Shown here in pieces: positions 20,904-23,723 of a stretch of 23,723 nucleotides of DNA. This stretch comes from an uncultured Azohydromonas sp. GTDB taxonomy: Bacteria; Pseudomonadota; Gammaproteobacteria; Burkholderiales; Burkholderiaceae_C. The position numbers were made by a program, and so were the translations under genes. The notes below the pieces were generated by a model, which made no database searches, was not told the DNA's origin, and saw only the letters and a program-made list of their open reading frames with translations. Where the stretch lies: the NCBI RefSeq assembly GCF_937926365.1, contig NZ_CALAOH010000058.1:1-23723 (forward strand), in the 5' to 3' direction. How positions within the stretch are numbered: position 1 is the first letter of the stretch; each line of letters starts with the position of its first letter.

Positions 20904-21950
20904 TCAATGCCGCCGCGCCCGCTGCCCCTGCGCTGACGACACCCGCTGCGGGCCGCCACCCGGTTGCCCATGCAACCGGTGCGGCGCTGTGCCACCCGCA
21001 GCACCACCCGGCACGCCGGGCGCCGGCCCCGCGCCCGCACGCGCATGGGCCGCCGCCTGCGCCGCCGTCACCCTGTGCTGCCGCGCGTCCCACTCCCGGC
21101 CCAGCGCCGCGCCGAAGAGCAGGATCTGCGAGGAGTAATACACCCACAGCAGCACCACCACGAAGGAGCCCGCCGCGCCGTAGCTCGACGCCACCGAGGC
21201 CCGCCCCAGGTACATGCCGATGAAGGTCTTGCCCACCACGAACAGCCCGGCGCTGACGCAGGCCGAGATGATCAGCGCGCGGCGCGACGGAGCCTCATCG
21301 GGCAGCCAGCGCAGGATCGAACCGAAGGCCACGCTCAGCACCAGGAACGACACGCCCAGCTCCGACACCCGCGCCAGCACCGCCAGCGCCGGGTAGCGCG
21401 CCGAGATCGCCTGCAGCACGCCCGCCAGCACGGCGCTCACCAGCAGCGAGGCGATCAGCAGGAAGCCGAAGCCCAGCAGCAGCGCGAAGGCCGTCAGCCG
21501 CACGCGCAGCATGGCGCTCACGCCGGTGCGCTTGGGCTTGATGTGGCCGATGGCGTTGAGCGCGCGCTGCAGCTCCGCGAACACGCCCGTGGCGCCCACC
21601 AGCAGCGTGGCCAAGCCCATCACGGCGGCCAGGCCGCCGCCGGGCTGGCGCCAGGCCGCTTCGATCATGGCCTGGATCGCCTGCGCCGCCTGCAGGCCCA
21701 CCAGGTCCTGGATCTGCGCCACCACCTGCCCGCGCGCGGCCTCCTGCCCGAACACCGCACCAGCAATGGCGATGGCGATCACCAGCAGCGGCGCCAGCGA
21801 GAAGATCGTGTAGAAGGCGATGGAGGCGCCGAGCTGCGGCCCGGCCGCGTTGATCCAGCGCTGCACCGAGGCCCACACCCACACCAGCGTGCGCCGCAGT
21901 GGCGGCGGCAACCGGTGCCAGGCATGGCGGTGCCAAGTAGCGAAGCTCAT
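20904..21950 (-). CDS. YihY/BrkB-family membrane protein
   Basis: A 348-residue inner-membrane protein of the YihY (virulence factor BrkB) family, whose function is unsettled (a transporter or envelope-biogenesis role has been proposed). The hallmark GPQLGASIAFYTIFSLAPLL lies at about residues 37-56, and GVFAELQRALNAIG, SYGAAGSFVVVLLWVYYSSQ and ILLFGAALGREW follow. About six helices are visible. The last ~45 residues are a low-complexity Gly/Ala/Pro/Gln tail. I choose the ATG at 21950, which has GGAG 8 nt upstream, over the GTG at 21980. However, the strong sigma-54-type element at 21963-21978 predicts a start near 21952, which would make the mRNA leaderless and exclude that ribosome site; the conflict is unresolved. 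Confidence 0.88.
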   Translation of the reverse strand: MSFATWHRHAWHRLPPPLRRTLVWVWASVQRWINAAGPQLGASIAFYTIFSLAPLLVIAIAIAGAVFGQEAARGQVVAQIQDLVGLQAAQAIQAMIEAAWRQPGGGLAAVMGLATLLVGATGVFAELQRALNAIGHIKPKRTGVSAMLRVRLTAFALLLGFGFLLIASLLVSAVLAGVLQAISARYPALAVLARVSELGVSFLVLSVAFGSILRWLPDEAPSRRALIISACVSAGLFVVGKTFIGMYLGRASVASSYGAAGSFVVVLLWVYYSSQILLFGAALGREWDARQHRVTAAQAAAHARAGAGPAPGVPGGAAGGTAPHRLHGQPGGGPQRVSSAQGQRARRH

Positions 21951-21962
21951 GCGCCGAACTCC

Positions 21963-21978
21963 TGCAGATGGCGTGCCC
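21963..21978 (-). promoter_or_regulatory. Sigma-54-type element (YihY gene)
   Basis: The minus strand reads GGGCACGCCATCTGCA: 10 of 12 positions with exact spacing. The predicted start near 21952 falls 2 nt before the chosen ATG. It is back to back with a second element at 21983-21998. Confidence 0.45.
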
Positions 21979-21982
21979 ACAG

Positions 21983-21998
21983 CGGCATGAAAGCTGCT
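21983..21998 (+). promoter_or_regulatory. Sigma-54-type promoter (AI-2E transporter gene)
   Basis: CGGCATGAAAGCTGCT matches 9 of 12 positions with GG-N10-GC spacing. The predicted start near 22009 gives a 70-nt leader to the ATG at 22079 (28 nt to the GTG at 22037). Confidence 0.45.
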
Positions 21999-22078
21999 GA
22001 GCAGCCGGGACGATTCACCTTTCCGCCGAGCGAGCCGTGCATGCGCCGTCCTCCGTTCCGCGGCCCGCGCATGCCGCC

Positions 22079-23332
22079 ATGAGCGCCGATCCTGCCTCTT
22101 TTACCCACCCCGCGGCGCTGGCCGGCGTGGCCGGCGCCGAGCCCCTGGACGCCGCAGCGGCGTCAGCACTGCCGCCCGCGCCCGCGGCGGCCGCCACGCC
22201 GGTGCCCGTGCCCACGCCCTGGCACGGCAGCCCGGCACTCAAGGGCCTGCTGGCCATCGCCACCATTTTCCTGATGAAGGTCGCGCAGCCGCTGCTGGTG
22301 CCGGTGGTGGTGGCGGTGGTGCTGACCTTCCTGTTGTCGCCGCAGGTGCGCGCGCTGCGCCGCCACGGCGTGCCGGAGGTGCTGGGCGCGCTGGTGCTGG
22401 TGCTGGCGCTGCTGGGCGGCACGGCGCTGCTGGGCAGCGCGCTGGTCACGCCCGCGGCGCAGTGGTGGGCACGCGCACCCAGTGTCATGACGGCGGTGGA
22501 GCAGCAGATCGACCGCCTGCGCCGCGCCATCCCCATCCTGGCGCCGCCCGAGCGCCCGCCGGTGTCGCGCAGCAACGCGCCGCCGCCGGCGGACCCGATC
22601 AAGGACAAGATCGCCAGCGAGGGCGTCACGCTCACGCGCCTGGTGCTCAGCCATGTCCTGAGTTTCGGCGTCTCGGCGGCCACCACGGTGATCCTGCTGT
22701 ACTTCCTGCTGGCCTCCGAGCACTGGATGCTCTCGCGCACCGTGGAGGCCATCCCGCGCCGGCGCACGCGGGCGCTGGTGGTGGCGGGCGTGCGCAGCGC
22801 GCAGCAGGAGATCGGCCAGTTCCTGGGCGCGCTGAGCATCATCAACCTGGGCGTGGCGCTGGTCACGGGCGGCGCCATGGCCTGGATCGGGCTGCCCAAC
22901 CCGGTGCTGTGGGGCACGCTGGCCGGGGTGCTGAACTTCATCCCCTACATCGGCCCGCTGGTGGCCACGCTGCTGCTGCTCACGGCCGGGCTGCTGAGCT
23001 TCGGCGACTCGGCGCTGCTGGTGGCGCCAGCGGCGGCCTATGTGCTCATCCACGCCATCGAGGCCAACGTGGTCAGCCCGGTGTTCGTGAGCAAGCGGCT
23101 GTCGCTGAGCCCGATCTCGGTCGTGCTGTCCGTGATGTTCTGGGCCTGGTTGTGGGGCGTGGCCGGGGCGGTGCTGGCCGTGCCGATCCTGGTGGGGCTG
23201 CGCAGCGTGTGCAAGCGCAACCGCCGGCTGCGGCTGCTGTGCGTCTACCTCGAAGGCAGCCGCCGCCCGCCACCCTCGCTGGCCTCGCTGCTGCGCCACA
23301 AGCGCCGGCGTCCGCGCGGGCTGCCCGGCTGA
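22079..23332 (+). CDS. AI-2E (PerM-type) family transporter
   Basis: A 417-residue membrane protein of the AI-2E/PerM family of putative exporters or ion antiporters; named for the AI-2 exporter TqsA, but most members have other or unknown substrates. After an Ala/Pro-rich N-terminal stretch (~45 residues) come paired helices (GLLAIATIFLMKVAQPLLVP, LVVPVVVAVVLTFLLSP-like), a periplasmic domain (~120-195), then the conserved late helices with PNPVLWGTLAGVLNFIPYIG and the family signature region SPVFVSKRLSLSPISVVLSV. The C-terminus is basic. The ATG at 22079 is preferred; an in-frame GTG at 22037 is possible. No start has a strong Shine-Dalgarno sequence. It diverges from YihY across a gap carrying two opposed sigma-54-type elements. 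Confidence 0.88.
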   Translation: MSADPASFTHPAALAGVAGAEPLDAAAASALPPAPAAAATPVPVPTPWHGSPALKGLLAIATIFLMKVAQPLLVPVVVAVVLTFLLSPQVRALRRHGVPEVLGALVLVLALLGGTALLGSALVTPAAQWWARAPSVMTAVEQQIDRLRRAIPILAPPERPPVSRSNAPPPADPIKDKIASEGVTLTRLVLSHVLSFGVSAATTVILLYFLLASEHWMLSRTVEAIPRRRTRALVVAGVRSAQQEIGQFLGALSIINLGVALVTGGAMAWIGLPNPVLWGTLAGVLNFIPYIGPLVATLLLLTAGLLSFGDSALLVAPAAAYVLIHAIEANVVSPVFVSKRLSLSPISVVLSVMFWAWLWGVAGAVLAVPILVGLRSVCKRNRRLRLLCVYLEGSRRPPPSLASLLRHKRRRPRGLPG

Positions 23333-23364
23333 GCCCGCGGCGGGCAGGCCACGGCTGCCATGAC

Positions 23365-23380
23365 AGGCATGCCGGCTGCT
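23365..23380 (+). promoter_or_regulatory. Sigma-54-type element (last gene)
   Basis: AGGCATGCCGGCTGCT matches 9 of 12 positions with correct spacing. The predicted start near 23391 is only 7 nt before the ATG at 23398, so it would give a very short leader. Confidence 0.35.
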
Positions 23381-23397
23381 GAACAGCCCCCGAAACC

Positions 23398-23723
23398 ATG
23401 GCCTCGCAACACTCCTCCGGCACGGCGCGCTTCCGCGAGCGCCGGCATGCCGAGCTCGAAGCGGAACAGCGCCACGCGCGGGCGCTGGTGCAGTGCCTGG
23501 GCCAGCCGCTGTGCGCCGGCAACCAGGCGCGTTGGCTGGACGAGGCGCTGCCCACGCTGCTGGACGCGGTGGAGCGCTCGCGGCGCCAGCTGCAGCTGGA
23601 TCAGGCCCTGCTACGCGATGCGCCCACGGCGCTGCACCAGGCGCTGCTGGCCGCGGCTCGGCGCGGCGTGCACCTGGCGCTGCGCGGCGGCGCCCACCTG
23701 GCGCCCGGCGCCGAGGCGCTGCG
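23398..23723 (+). CDS. Hypothetical protein, 5' part (runs off the window)
   Basis: The frame is open from the ATG at 23398 to the window edge (108 codons). It begins MASQHSSGTARFRERRHAEL and continues as a charged, helical, Ala/Leu/Arg-rich region. The segment ALHQALLAAARRGVHLALRG near the end resembles the helix-strand that precedes the first catalytic motif in phospholipase D/cardiolipin synthase-like proteins, but no HKD motif is reached, so this is only a suggestion. There is no signal peptide. No good Shine-Dalgarno sequence precedes the ATG. Confidence 0.55.
   Translation, partial: MASQHSSGTARFRERRHAELEAEQRHARALVQCLGQPLCAGNQARWLDEALPTLLDAVERSRRQLQLDQALLRDAPTALHQALLAAARRGVHLALRGGAHLAPGAEAL

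Noticed and set aside
23333..23345. GCCCGCGGCGGGC hairpin as terminator of the AI-2E gene
   Set aside because: The stem is only 5 bp with no T-run, and such GC palindromes are frequent by chance in this composition.

Overview
The window is very GC-rich, and its protein styles (RpoN, manganese catalase, BON lipoprotein, DUF2269-like and AsmA-like proteins) point to a betaproteobacterium of the order Burkholderiales, probably Comamonadaceae-like. The lineage call rests on recognised protein families and on a REP-like interspersed repeat, not on a marker gene. I see no rRNA, tRNA, CRISPR array, insertion sequence or phage gene.

Layout, left to right. (1) 1-1089: the tail of an NAD(P)-binding/DoxX-like membrane protein overlapping a DUF2269-type membrane protein. 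(2) 1112-2343, minus strand: a hypothetical protein, a small proline-rich protein, and a 460-bp gap with an 18-bp palindrome and a possible small RNA. (3) 2344-5588: a flavodoxin-fold NAD(P)H reductase with a 16-codon leader ORF, diverging from an AsmA-like protein. (4) 5796-8891: a 1031-aa, G/S/Q/Y-rich repetitive, prion-like protein closed by a strong terminator. (5) 9017-11740: a cyanophycinase, a REP-like repeat, and an RpoN (sigma-54) gene on the minus strand. (6) 12041-16756: a small hydrophilic protein, then a hemerythrin followed 11 bp later by a continuous 1224-codon fusion of glycoside hydrolase, glycosyltransferase and FAD-dependent oxidoreductase. (7) 16846-20255, minus strand: alpha/beta hydrolase, phosphoribosyltransferase, ZIP metal transporter and manganese catalase. 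(8) 20544-23723: BON lipoprotein, YihY/BrkB membrane protein, AI-2E family transporter and the start of an unknown protein.

The main observation concerns regulation. Almost every transcription unit except the cyanophycinase, the hypothetical gene at 1112-1549 and perhaps 12041-12376 has a sigma-54-type -24/-12 element (GG-N10-GC with flanking consensus bases) in the right orientation in its upstream gap. I list thirteen sites, several matching 10 or 11 of 12 consensus positions, and rpoN itself has one. Together with a structural rpoN whose neighbours differ from the usual lptB/hpf setting, this suggests a compact sigma-54 stress and cell-surface island: peroxide removal (Mn catalase plus metal uptake), O2 or iron handling (hemerythrin), envelope maintenance (BON, AsmA, YihY, AI-2E), glycan synthesis (fusion enzyme) and an intrinsically disordered matrix-like protein. 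No sigma-54 activator (AAA+ enhancer-binding protein) gene lies in the window. The regulon idea is inference from motif reading and needs a scored genome scan.
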